Shown: positions 33,157 to 43,739 of the stretch, one piece after another
Layout: each line of letters begins with the position of its first letter
Numbering within the stretch: the first letter of the stretch is position 1
DNA from: UBA6144 sp964399165
GTDB lineage: Bacteria > Bdellovibrionota > Bacteriovoracia > Bacteriovoracales > Bacteriovoracaceae
Assembly: GCA_964399165.1 (NCBI GenBank)
Contig: CAYNPO010000005.1
Coordinates: forward strand, 124,001-188,000
Direction of reading: 5' to 3'
Length of the DNA stretch: 64,000 nucleotides
The notes under the pieces: model-generated
Database searches by the model: none
Told to the model about the DNA's origin: nothing
The model's input: the letters and a program-made list of their open reading frames with translations, nothing else
Made by a program: the position numbers and the translations under genes

Positions 33157-34684
33157 GGCCCTCATCCTGGCAGCCTTTCTGGCCTTGGGCCATGGGCCAG
33201 CGCCATCGTGGGCTCAATCTCCCGCACCTGCGCCTGCCGCCGGCACCGGTGGGGGAGATGCACAAGAGAAAGAACTCGAAGTGGCGGTCGGCATCGATGA
33301 GATCGTAAAGACGGATTTCGATTACAACACGAAAGTTTCCATCGGAAATGAATCCCTGCTTCAGTTGGTGCTTGCCCCGCAAAAGCGCGAGATCACTTTC
33401 AAGGGCCTCAAGCCCGGTCGCACCTCGGTCACCGTGCGCGACAACGTCGGGGACGTGCGCGTCCGTTACATCGTCATCGTCACTGCCACGGGAAAGTCCA
33501 ACACCGTGGCGGAATTGCGTGAGCTCCTGGGGGACGTGGAGGGGCTCGACATTGGAATTCGCGGTGGCAAGGTCTACGTCGGCGGCGAGATCGTCGTCCC
33601 CAGCGACATCACCAGGGTCAACACCGTTCTTGAAGGGTACCCCGACGTGTTGAGGTTGGTGGAGCTTTCCCCCCAAACCCAGAGGGTGATCGCCCGGAAG
33701 ATGATGGACGAGCTCTCCCGCAACAACCTCAAGGACGTTACCGTCCGGGTGGTCAACCGGGTGTTCTGGCTCGAGGGAGTGGTGAGCAGCGACGCTAAGA
33801 AGAAGCTCGCCGTGGAAATCGCTTCCGCCTACCTGCCGGACAAAATCGCCAATGACAACAAAGGGCTACAAACCGTCCGCCGCAACGAGATCATCGATTT
33901 CATCTCGGTCAACGAGAAGAAGGACCCCGCGCCACCACCGAAACAGGTGAAGATCACCTCTCAGTTTGTGGAGCTCTCCAAGGACTATAGCCGGCTGTTC
34001 GGGTTTAAATGGGCCCCCCTGATGGGTGAGGACCAAAGCCAGATCGGATTCGGCCAAACCTCGCAGGGTGGAGTTACCGTTGAGAACCGCGGCACCCTGG
34101 CCGCCACCATCTCTAACCTCTTCCCGAAACTCAATTCCGCGCGTTCAGCTGGTTACGTGCGCATTGTCCAATCCGGGATGGTGGTAACGAAGGACCAACA
34201 GAGCGCCACGATCAAAAAGGAAACCACCATTCCCTACGCCGTGGGTACGGGGGATTTCACACGCGCTAACGAAGCCAAGATCGGCTTCAACATGCAGATC
34301 ACGCCCAAAGTCCTGGAACAGGAAAAAATCGAGCTGGCGGTGGGCATCAGCGTATCGGCGGAGGCGCGCAACTCCTCCACTGGGGCGCCCAACACGACCA
34401 GCAACAACATCAGCACGAATGTCGTCATCAAATCCAAGGAATCTGCGGCGATCGGGGGCATCGTCCAGAACAGCATGTCCACCGATTACGACCGCAATGA
34501 CCCCGCGCCGGCGCAAACGACCCAGGGCCAATCGCCGCCCAGCGCGCTCTTCCGGATTCTGAGGTCAAAAGAACACAAGATCCAGCGTAGCCAGTATGTG
34601 ATGTTCCTCACCCCCGAGATCGTGGAAAGCGCTTCCGCCGGCACTGAGGAAATTCGCAAAAAATTCCGGCGCCGGACGCGCTGA
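33146..34684 (+). CDS. cpaC: Tad pilus secretin CpaC/RcpA
   Basis: 512 residues from the GTG at 33146, inside the end of cpaB; longer in-frame readings upstream are shadows of cpaB. Signal peptide ALILAAFLALGHGPAPSWAQ, N-terminal pilus-assembly strands (TVRDNVGDVRVRYIVIV), a BON-like part (GIRGGKVYVGGEIV), and the secretin C-domain (PKQVKITSQFVELSKDYSRLFGFKWAP, VTKDQQSATIKKETTIPY, SAAIGGIVQN). It forms the outer membrane channel. Confidence 0.93.
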   Translation: MVVKALILAAFLALGHGPAPSWAQSPAPAPAAGTGGGDAQEKELEVAVGIDEIVKTDFDYNTKVSIGNESLLQLVLAPQKREITFKGLKPGRTSVTVRDNVGDVRVRYIVIVTATGKSNTVAELRELLGDVEGLDIGIRGGKVYVGGEIVVPSDITRVNTVLEGYPDVLRLVELSPQTQRVIARKMMDELSRNNLKDVTVRVVNRVFWLEGVVSSDAKKKLAVEIASAYLPDKIANDNKGLQTVRRNEIIDFISVNEKKDPAPPPKQVKITSQFVELSKDYSRLFGFKWAPLMGEDQSQIGFGQTSQGGVTVENRGTLAATISNLFPKLNSARSAGYVRIVQSGMVVTKDQQSATIKKETTIPYAVGTGDFTRANEAKIGFNMQITPKVLEQEKIELAVGISVSAEARNSSTGAPNTTSNNISTNVVIKSKESAAIGGIVQNSMSTDYDRNDPAPAQTTQGQSPPSALFRILRSKEHKIQRSQYVMFLTPEIVESASAGTEEIRKKFRRRTR

Positions 34685-34697
34685 GGGGAAAGACCGG

Positions 34698-36806
34698 ATG
34701 GCAGGACACATCATTAGCGTGATCGGTGGAAAGGGCGGGGTAGGCAAGTCCCAGATCGCCGCAAACCTGGCCTTGGCCTGGGCCGCTGAAACACGTCAGA
34801 AGGCACTGCTGTTGGATTTCGACCAAAAAGCTTGCGGTGACCAGAACATCATCACCGGGCTGCGCTCCAAGAAAACGGTGAAAGACCTGGCCGATTTCAC
34901 AGGCGCGGTGGATCCACGTACACTCGCCCTCTTCACTTCCGACCATAAGGGTGGCATCAGTTACATCGGTATGCCAACCGAGCCCGTGGCGGCTGGTCAG
35001 ATCAACGAGGAGGCTTTAGGCAAGGCCCTCAAGGCCATGACCAACATTCATCCTGTGACGGTGGTGGACGCAGGAAGCGAGCTCAACCCTTTAGCGGTCA
35101 AAGCGCTTGAACACTCCACACTGATCCTCCTGGTAGTAACTCCCGACCTGCTGTCGGTTAACCAGGGCAAGCGGATGTATGGTGATCTCATGACCATGCT
35201 TTTCCCCAAAGACATGGTCCAGATTGTGGTTAACCAGTTCGTGAACGGTCATCCCGTCTCGCCGGACGTCATCGGCAAGCAACTTGGGAAAGCGGTGTTC
35301 GGGATCGTCCCACGGGATGATCAGAACTGCACTGCCGCACTGACACGCTCCACACCCGTCGTCGTGGCGGCGAAGAACGCCCCCTTCGCAGCGGGGGTAA
35401 CTGACCTGTGTCGGAAAATCATCCAGAAGAACGTGCTGCCCACTCTGGCGCGTCTGGCGCGGCCGACCGAGGCCAAGAAGCCCACAGCGCCCGGCGCCGA
35501 TCCCGGCGTGGAAGAAAAGAAAGCGAAGGACGCCTGGACCGAGCTCAAGGCCCGCATCCACCGGTCATTGGTGGAGGAGATGGACCTCAAGAAGCAGGAC
35601 GACAATGACCCTCGTGCCCGCATAATCTTGCGCGAGCAGACCAAGAAGATGATCGTCGACCTCCTGGGTAAGGAGGACACTCGGGCTGTCCTCCAGGGCC
35701 GCGACGACATGAACCGCATCGTGAAGGAAATCCTCGATGAGGCCCTGGGCCTTGGTCCCCTGGAGGACATGCTCGCCGACAAGAGCATTTCCGAGATCAT
35801 GGTGGTAGGACCCAAGAAGATCTACTACGAGCAGGGCGGGAAGGTGAAGAAGAGCGAGATCACCTTCACTAATGACCAACAGGTCCGCAACGTCATTGAG
35901 CGAATCGTGGCCCCCATCGGGAGGCGCATCGACGAGAAGACGCCCTATGTGGACGCCCGCCTGCAGGACGGCTCCCGCGTTCACGCCATCATTCCCCCCT
36001 GTTCCATCGATGGGTGTTGCATCACCATCCGGAAATTCCCCGACAAACGACTGACTTACAAGGACCTCGTGAAGTTTGGTTCCATGACCGAGGAGATGGC
36101 GGACTTCATGCGCATCTCAGTCGAAGCGCACCGGAATATCGTCGTCTCGGGCGGTACGGGATCGGGTAAGACGACCCTGATCAACATGCTGGGTGGCTTT
36201 ATCCAGTCCAATGAGCGCATCATCACCTGTGAAGACTCCGCCGAACTAAACTTCCCGCAGGACCATGTGGTCCGGTTGGAGACTCGTCCGCCCTCGCTTG
36301 AAGGCGACGGGGAGATCGACATCCGCTGCCTGGTCAAGCAAACCCTCCGCATGCGGCCCGACCGAATCGTGGTGGGGGAGTGCCGGGGTGGCGAGACCCT
36401 GGACATGCTTCAGGCCATGAACACGGGCCACGACGGTTCCATGACCACCGTGCACTCCAACACCCCCCGTGACAGCATGGGTCGCCTCGAGACCCTCGTC
36501 CAGTACTCAGGTGCGAGCCTCACCCAGCGGGCCATCCGCGAAATGATCGCGTCCGCGGTTCACTTGGTGATCCAGCAATCGCGCCTGGACGACGGCACCC
36601 GGAAGATCATGAACATTACCGAGGTCGGGGGGATCCAGGGCGAGATCATCACCTTGCAGGACGTGTTCATGTACAAGCAGGAGGGGATCGGCCGCGACGG
36701 CAAGATCCAGGGCAAATTCATGGCTACAGGCTTCATCCCGAAATTCATCGAGGTGCTGGAGCGCAAGGGCTACAAGGTGCCGCGTGGGCTTTTCATCAAC
36801 AAGTGA
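34698..36806 (+). CDS. CpaE-CpaF fusion: MinD/ParA-like ATPase joined to the Tad secretion ATPase
   Basis: 702 residues. Residues 1-250: TadZ/CpaE-type P-loop ATPase with the deviant Walker A GGKGGVGKS and a DAGSE-type Walker B. Then a linker rich in Lys/Ala/Glu (about 250-290). Residues 290-702: CpaF/TadA, with an N-terminal helical domain, Walker A SGGTGSGKTTLIN, the Asp box, the Walker B IVVGECRGGE and the His box (MTTVHSNTPRD). CpaF is the Tad motor; CpaE places the machine. The two are separate genes in Caulobacter and Aggregatibacter. No stop or frameshift is seen between them. Confidence 0.93.
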   Translation: MAGHIISVIGGKGGVGKSQIAANLALAWAAETRQKALLLDFDQKACGDQNIITGLRSKKTVKDLADFTGAVDPRTLALFTSDHKGGISYIGMPTEPVAAGQINEEALGKALKAMTNIHPVTVVDAGSELNPLAVKALEHSTLILLVVTPDLLSVNQGKRMYGDLMTMLFPKDMVQIVVNQFVNGHPVSPDVIGKQLGKAVFGIVPRDDQNCTAALTRSTPVVVAAKNAPFAAGVTDLCRKIIQKNVLPTLARLARPTEAKKPTAPGADPGVEEKKAKDAWTELKARIHRSLVEEMDLKKQDDNDPRARIILREQTKKMIVDLLGKEDTRAVLQGRDDMNRIVKEILDEALGLGPLEDMLADKSISEIMVVGPKKIYYEQGGKVKKSEITFTNDQQVRNVIERIVAPIGRRIDEKTPYVDARLQDGSRVHAIIPPCSIDGCCITIRKFPDKRLTYKDLVKFGSMTEEMADFMRISVEAHRNIVVSGGTGSGKTTLINMLGGFIQSNERIITCEDSAELNFPQDHVVRLETRPPSLEGDGEIDIRCLVKQTLRMRPDRIVVGECRGGETLDMLQAMNTGHDGSMTTVHSNTPRDSMGRLETLVQYSGASLTQRAIREMIASAVHLVIQQSRLDDGTRKIMNITEVGGIQGEIITLQDVFMYKQEGIGRDGKIQGKFMATGFIPKFIEVLERKGYKVPRGLFINK

Positions 36807-37779
36807 CCGCCTGCTGCTCGTCCTGGCGGGTTTGGCGACTTCCCCTGCCTTGGGTCAGGATGCGGCTGGGACCGCGGTCGCGCGCCAGTTCAATTTCTTC
36901 ACCGATGTCCTTGGCCGCAAGGGTCTCCTTGCCGTGGTGGGCATCGTCTTCTTCCTCTACGTCTATCGCAACTCGGTCAAGCTCTTCTCGTGGATCGAGG
37001 ACCAGACCTATGGGACCCGCGACCATATTCTCCAGAAGTTCGAGATCATGCACATTGAAGTGGAACCTTCACGGGTGACCATCGCCCTTCTTGCCATGTC
37101 CTTTGGCCTAGGCTTCCTGGTGTTTGGCTTGTTTGCGTTGTTCGGGAACTTCATCGCCGGCGCCCTGTTCGGCGCCGCCCTCGCCTTCGCGGGGTGGAAG
37201 TCACCGAGGCACATCGTGAATTGGATGGAGGCCCGTCGGGTGAAGAAGTACCAAGACCAGATGGTGGACGCGCTTAATCTCCTCGCCAATGGAATCCGGG
37301 CCGGCCTATCCATGCCGCAGGCTGTGGGCATGGTGGTGGACGAACTCCCACCTCCCGTCAGCCAGGAGTTCAACCTTGTCCTCCAGCAGACCAAGATCGG
37401 CGTTCCTCTTGAAGAGGCCCTGGAAAACCTGAATAAAAGGGTCAAGACCCAAGACAATGAGATGTTCGTGACCAGCGTGAATATCCTGAGAGAAACAGGC
37501 GGTAATTTGGCCGAGGTATTCGACACGATTGTCTCCGTTATCCGGGAGCGCGTGCGCCTCCAGCAAAAAATCGACACCTATGTGGCCCAAGGCATGTTCC
37601 AGGGTTTGGTCATCTTCGCCATGCCCTACGCCCAGATTTTGATCAACGCCTCTAATGATCCCGAGTACCTGGGCCAAATGTTCACAACACCCTTGGGCAT
37701 CATCATGTTCTTTCTGATCGTGGGGTCAAGTGGAGTGGGTTTGTGGGTCATTATGAAGATCGTAAAGGTTAAAGTTTGA
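36784..37779 (+). CDS. tadB: Tad inner-membrane platform protein, TadB type
   Basis: 331 residues from the GTG at 36784 overlapping cpaF by 23 bases; no closer ribosome site was found. Membrane segments at both ends and the T2SSF domain (ALNLLANGIRAGLSMPQAV, EEALENLNKRVKTQDNEMFVTSVNILRETGGNLAEVFDTI). It anchors the ATPase and pilin export. There is no separate tadC downstream, although Tad systems usually have both TadB and TadC. Confidence 0.88.
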   Translation: MGFSSTSDRLLLVLAGLATSPALGQDAAGTAVARQFNFFTDVLGRKGLLAVVGIVFFLYVYRNSVKLFSWIEDQTYGTRDHILQKFEIMHIEVEPSRVTIALLAMSFGLGFLVFGLFALFGNFIAGALFGAALAFAGWKSPRHIVNWMEARRVKKYQDQMVDALNLLANGIRAGLSMPQAVGMVVDELPPPVSQEFNLVLQQTKIGVPLEEALENLNKRVKTQDNEMFVTSVNILRETGGNLAEVFDTIVSVIRERVRLQQKIDTYVAQGMFQGLVIFAMPYAQILINASNDPEYLGQMFTTPLGIIMFFLIVGSSGVGLWVIMKIVKVKV

Positions 37780-37848
37780 CCACCTTCCCTCCGTTCAGCA
37801 CTAAGTTAAGATACCTGGGAAGACTTTCCTAAAAAGGGTGGAAGCCAC

Positions 37849-39480
37849 ATGAACATCGCCGGAAAAATCAGTTTCTTCATCGCAGCGTTGACCGCCACCG
37901 CGGCCTTCGCGGGCGTGAACCTGAAGAACGGGAACTTCTACATCTCCTACACGGACATCGTGGTGCCCGGGGGTGGTAAGAAGCTGGAAATCACCCGCAC
38001 CTACAACTCCCGCGCCACTGACGTGGGTTGGTTCGGTTTCGGTTGGGGCTCGGAGTTCGAGACACGCCTCGAGCCCTCGGCTGACGGCTCAGTGGTCATC
38101 CACGAACATGGCGCCGGCGCAAAAACCCGCTTCATCCCCAAGACACCGGTGAACGCCGAGGACGCGGCCAAGAAAATTGTCGAGGCCATGCGCAAGCGCA
38201 CCCAGCTCTCCGAGCAGGCTGCCGCCCAGCTCACCGAGAAGCTGAAGAACAACGCCGAACTCCGCCACTCCTACGCCCTGAACTTCAAAGTCCAGGCTCC
38301 CGTGGCCGTGGGCACCGTGCTTTACTCCTCCGACCGCGGCTCCCAGGAGCTGCACGTCGTGAAGGATGGCTACAAGCGTGTCTACCCCGACGGCAAACAT
38401 GAACTCTTCAACCAGAAGGGCCATCTCTCCAAAGTCGCCGACAAGTCAGGCTACAGCATCAACTTCGTGTGGAAAGACGGCCGCATCGAGTCCATCAAGG
38501 ACTCCCAGGCGAAGCAAATCTTCTTCTCTTGGTACGCCGACGGTCGCGTGAAGGAACTCTGGTCCGCTGGCGACAAGAAAGCCGCCTACAAGTACCAGGG
38601 CGATGACCTGGTCGAGTCCAAGGACGTGGGCGGTAACGTCTATCAGTACTCCTACGATAAGTCTCATAACCTGACGGCCGTGACTTACGCCGACAAGTCC
38701 AAGATGCTGGTGAAGTACGAGCCCAAGACCCTCTTCGTTTCCCAGATCACTGACCGCAACGGCGAGACCACTTCCTACCAGTACGGGAACAATCCCAAGG
38801 CCCCCGAGGACCACTACTGGACCATCGTGACCAAGCCCGGCTTCGATGGTAAGCCAGCCTCCAACCGCTACGAGTACGAGGTCAAGGCCCGCCCCGACGG
38901 CTCACGCTACACCTACCGCATCGTGACCGACATCAATGGCGTGAAGACCGAGACCATCTATTCCGAGTGCTGCTCCCTGCCCCTCAAGATCGCCCGCGGT
39001 AAGCACGTCACGAACTTCGAGTACAACGCCAAAGGTCTTCTGCTCAAGAAGAACTCCACCCGCGGCGACTTCGTGAAAATCGACTACGACGATGCCCTGA
39101 ACAAGATCAAGCGCGTGACCAACAACGACGGTGTGACCGAGTTCAGCTATGACCAAAACGGCAACCTGGTCACCGCCCGCAACGACAAAGGCAAGGCCGT
39201 GCTGCTGCTCTACGACACCAAGGGCAAGATCACCAAAATGGTGGACGACGACAAGAAGACCAACCAGCGCCGCACCCTCGCGTTCAAGTACAACGCCCTC
39301 GGCAAGCCGGTTGAAATCGAGATGGAGAAAGTCGGCAAGATCAACGTCGCCTACGACAACTATGGCGAGATCAAGAAAGTTGAGTCTGCCGCCGGTCACA
39401 AGATGGCCCTCCAGGTGACTCAGGCCTTCCAGAACCTGCTGACCATCGTGAAGCCGGCCGGTGTGAACCTGAACATGTAA
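37849..39480 (+). CDS. RHS/YD-repeat secreted protein
   Basis: 543 residues. Signal peptide MNIAGKISFFIAALTATAAFA, then a DUF6531-like start (YISYTDIVVPGGGKKLEITRTYNSR), and a series of YD-type repeats (YSYDKSHNLTAVTYAD, FSYDQNGNLVTARND, KAVLLLYDTKGKITKMVDD). Short compared with RHS toxins (usually >1,200), and no C-terminal toxin domain or immunity gene follows. A charged insert with KK-E-K residues lies about residues 95-140. It is downstream of the Tad locus with a -10-like TAAGATAC but no common promoter proven. Surface or adhesive role inferred. Confidence 0.78.
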   Translation: MNIAGKISFFIAALTATAAFAGVNLKNGNFYISYTDIVVPGGGKKLEITRTYNSRATDVGWFGFGWGSEFETRLEPSADGSVVIHEHGAGAKTRFIPKTPVNAEDAAKKIVEAMRKRTQLSEQAAAQLTEKLKNNAELRHSYALNFKVQAPVAVGTVLYSSDRGSQELHVVKDGYKRVYPDGKHELFNQKGHLSKVADKSGYSINFVWKDGRIESIKDSQAKQIFFSWYADGRVKELWSAGDKKAAYKYQGDDLVESKDVGGNVYQYSYDKSHNLTAVTYADKSKMLVKYEPKTLFVSQITDRNGETTSYQYGNNPKAPEDHYWTIVTKPGFDGKPASNRYEYEVKARPDGSRYTYRIVTDINGVKTETIYSECCSLPLKIARGKHVTNFEYNAKGLLLKKNSTRGDFVKIDYDDALNKIKRVTNNDGVTEFSYDQNGNLVTARNDKGKAVLLLYDTKGKITKMVDDDKKTNQRRTLAFKYNALGKPVEIEMEKVGKINVAYDNYGEIKKVESAAGHKMALQVTQAFQNLLTIVKPAGVNLNM

Positions 39481-39562
39481 GCCCCAGTGCCAAGGAAAGT
39501 GGGCGGTCCAACCCCTTGAAGACCGTCCCGCTCAAGGATTTTAGGGGAGCCGCCGATAGGGC

Positions 39563-39571
39563 TGGTATAAT
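39563..39571 (+). promoter_or_regulatory. Extended -10 promoter (TGGTATAAT) for the 39599 gene
   Basis: A perfect extended -10, 28 bases before the ATG, with GAGGAGAAG as a ribosome site between. Confidence 0.65.
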
Positions 39572-39598
39572 GGGTGTGACTAACCCGAGGAGAAGCGG

Positions 39599-39814
39599 AT
39601 GAAGAGTTTGTTTGTGATCCTGGCACTCACGATTTCCATGGGCGCTTTGGCGGCCGTGACCAGTGCTGAAAGTACCGAGGGTGAAAACCAGGAAACCGTG
39701 GCGGTAAACACCGCTGATGAGCGTTGTGACGCTTCGGTGAATAGCGGGAACGATGGCGAGGTTGGTGCCGCTGCAAGGACCCCTGATGCGCCTGTAGACG
39801 CAACCCAAGAATGA
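39599..39814 (+). CDS. Tiny acidic secreted protein
   Basis: 71 residues: signal peptide MKSLFVILALTISMGALA, then a short acidic, Asn/Glu/Asp/Ala-rich tail with one Cys. Own promoter, strong ribosome site and a strong terminator, so it is a monocistronic gene with a high-expression look. No family recognised; a similar gene at 39989 follows. Confidence 0.6.
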   Translation: MKSLFVILALTISMGALAAVTSAESTEGENQETVAVNTADERCDASVNSGNDGEVGAAARTPDAPVDATQE

Positions 39815-39820
39815 CCATTC

Positions 39821-39848
39821 GCCCACCCCCCGGGGTGGGCTTTTTTTT
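39821..39848 (+). terminator. Rho-independent terminator after the 39599 gene
   Basis: GCCCACCCC, CCGG-type loop, GGGTGGGC and then eight T. Confidence 0.92.
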
Positions 39849-39867
39849 GCCCAAACTTTCGACAGCC

Positions 39868-39873
39868 TATAAT
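39868..39873 (+). promoter_or_regulatory. TATAAT -10 for the 39989 gene, with a long C-rich leader
   Basis: TATAAT at 39868-39873; no clear -35. Transcription from about 39880 would give a leader of about 109 bases, including a C-rich stretch (39885-39945) with several runs of five or more C. A CCCAGGAG ribosome site precedes the ATG. Such C-rich leaders can be Rho or Hfq/CsrA targets, not shown here. Confidence 0.5.
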
Positions 39874-39988
39874 TTGTACACATCTCCCCCCGCCCCTGCC
39901 CCCGCACCGTCAAGCCCTTAGACCCCCCCCTCCTGGCACGCCCCCTGCAAAGACCAAGGCAACACGGGACTTAACCCAGGAGTGACCC

Positions 39989-40246
39989 ATGAAAGCCTTG
40001 ATTCTCATGTTCGCCTTGACCCTGATGGTGGGCTCCGCCCAAGCCTCCATGGACCTGGAAGCCGCCAACCCCGCCAATGACGTAGAGAGCCTGCTGACGG
40101 AGGGCGCCCCCCGGCCCGAGAAGGCCCTAGGCGAGGAGTTCGTGCCCGAGACCTGCCTCCAGCATGACAACCAGAACCGCCTGCCCGCCGACGCTGAAGA
40201 GGACAAGGCATTGCCTTTGCCGGAGAAGGGCGTCCACAACGCCTGA
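39989..40246 (+). CDS. Small secreted acidic protein
   Basis: 85 residues: signal peptide MKALILMFALTLMVGSAQA, then a Glu/Pro/Asn-rich tail with one Cys (ETCLQHDNQ). It resembles the neighbouring 71-residue product only in architecture (signal, acidic tail, one Cys). Both genes are monocistronic with own promoters. Unknown role. Confidence 0.6.
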   Translation: MKALILMFALTLMVGSAQASMDLEAANPANDVESLLTEGAPRPEKALGEEFVPETCLQHDNQNRLPADAEEDKALPLPEKGVHNA

Positions 40247-40271
40247 TTGCAGCCAACCCATCAAGACGCCA

Positions 40272-40293
40272 AAGCGGCCCTCCGGGGCCGCTT
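40272..40293. terminator. Bidirectional terminator between convergent genes
   Basis: AAGCGGCCC (40272-40280), short loop, GGGCCGCTT (40285-40293), followed by moderately T-rich sequence on each strand. It separates the 39989 gene from the minus-strand gene ending at 40301. Confidence 0.75.
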
Positions 40294-40300
40294 CGTCATT

Positions 40301-40651
40301 TCAGCGGGCGTAATCCTTGATCAGCGAGCGGAGTTCGGCCCGTTCGGCTTCCCGCAGGTCTTCCTGGGGGAGGGCGGCGGAGGCCTTGACGGCAGCCGCG
40401 GCATTCACGACCGTGGCGCGGGAAGGGCTTGAGGGAAGGTTGGGAACTGAGTTTTGGAACAGCTTGCGGCCCACGGCGCGGGAGCCATCCCAACCTCGGC
40501 CCAGGACGCTCCCAACGACCCGCTGGATTCCGCCGGTCACGGGAGCGGCGAGGCGGTGCAGGCGCTCGAACAAGGTGATCCCGCCGGTGTCCAGGGAGAG
40601 GAGGAAGAATGTGGCGGCGAACATCGCCAGGCAAGCGATCAGCTTTTTCAT
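40301..40651 (-). CDS. Small membrane-anchored protein, unknown
   Basis: 116 residues with an N-terminal hydrophobic segment MKKLIACLAMFAATFFLLSLD (signal or anchor), then a region rich in Ala/Val/Arg/Pro, ending in ERAELRSLIKDYAR. No known family. It is 2 bases after the receiver-domain gene on the same strand, so the two are probably one unit. Confidence 0.6.
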   Translation of the reverse strand: MKKLIACLAMFAATFFLLSLDTGGITLFERLHRLAAPVTGGIQRVVGSVLGRGWDGSRAVGRKLFQNSVPNLPSSPSRATVVNAAAAVKASAALPQEDLREAERAELRSLIKDYAR

Positions 40652-40653
40652 CT

Positions 40654-41058
40654 TCAGTCCTTGGGGACGTTCTTGAGAAATTTCTCCACCGCCTCGAGGA
40701 CCTGGGTGGGATTCAGGGGCTTGGCCAAGAAGTCAGAGGCACCAGCAGCAATCGCCTCCAACACCACCTGCTCTTGGTTGAGCGAGGAGACCACGATCAC
40801 CCCGACCTGGGGGAAGGAGGTGATGATGGACTCGGTCAGTTGGATGCCGGACATTTCCGGCATGACGACATCCACCAACACGAGGTGGGGCTTTTTCTCC
40901 TTCACCAAGCGCAGGGCGTCCGTCCCGTTGGCGGCTTCCGCTACTACCTGGTAGCCACCCTGGCCCAGCAAGGAGCGCAGGCTGGCCCGGGCGAAGTCGG
41001 AATCGTCGACCACCATGAGGCGGTGCTGGGAAGCGGGAGTGGAAGGGGAATTAGCCAT
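40654..41058 (-). CDS. Stand-alone response regulator receiver (CheY-like)
   Basis: 134 residues: VVDDSDFAR (acidic pair), LVLVDVVMPEMSG (phospho-Asp), VVSSLN (Thr/Ser switch), DFLAKPLNP (Lys). An N-terminal extension of about 13 residues is Ser/Pro-rich. No output domain. It could be a chemotaxis or signalling shuttle; partner kinase not in the window. It shares a unit with the membrane protein gene that follows. Confidence 0.92.
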   Translation of the reverse strand: MANSPSTPASQHRLMVVDDSDFARASLRSLLGQGGYQVVAEAANGTDALRLVKEKKPHLVLVDVVMPEMSGIQLTESIITSFPQVGVIVVSSLNQEQVVLEAIAAGASDFLAKPLNPTQVLEAVEKFLKNVPKD

Positions 41059-41077
41059 GGTCCCAGCATAACAGAAA

Positions 41078-41096
41078 AGGCCCCTTGCGGGGCCTT
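41078..41096 (-). terminator. Terminator after lon-2
   Basis: On the minus strand: AGGCCCC, loop, GGGGCCT, then TTTCTG. It is a few bases after the Lon-2 stop and before the receiver gene. Confidence 0.8.
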
Positions 41097-41100
41097 CTCT

Positions 41101-43506
<2,406 letters not shown>

Positions 43507-43584
43507 GATTACACTCCTATGGGCCCTTCAGCGCGTTCGACCTTGAACATGCGTCACTGGATGGCAGATCGGGATTTCCTTGGG

Positions 43585-43607
43585 AGCCTTTAAGAAATTT
43601 TAAGGCT
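43585..43607. repeat. Inverted repeat upstream of lon-2
   Basis: AGCCTT (43585-43590) and AAGGCT (43602-43607), with mostly A/T pairing inside, about 80-100 bases before the lon-2 start. Its minus strand also contains TAAAAT as a weak -10. It may be an operator; it does not match the CIRCE consensus. Confidence 0.35.
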
Positions 43608-43679
43608 TAAGAGCGTTTCCTCGAGGCATTACCCGACCGAGGGAGGCGGGCGAACATCTGACGGGTTAACCCCAAACGC

Positions 43680-43709
43680 TTGATTAACGACCGATCCGGG
43701 AAGGATAAT
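43680..43709 (+). promoter_or_regulatory. Promoter for glmU (TTGATT-18-GATAAT)
   Basis: -35 TTGATT (43680-43685), 18-base spacer, -10 GATAAT (43704-43709), then AAAGGA and the glmU ATG at 43740. It may drive the whole glmU-glmS-pcrA run. Confidence 0.6.
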
Positions 43710-43739
43710 CGGGGATACACCCGACTGAAAGGATTCAGC

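Noticed and set aside
37849..39480. RHS toxin with immunity gene
   Set aside because: No polymorphic C-terminal domain; the next gene is a tiny secreted protein with its own promoter.
41059..41070. Leaderless promoter for the receiver gene
   Set aside because: TATGCT is close to the ATG, but there is also a GGGA ribosome-like site, so the evidence is ambiguous.
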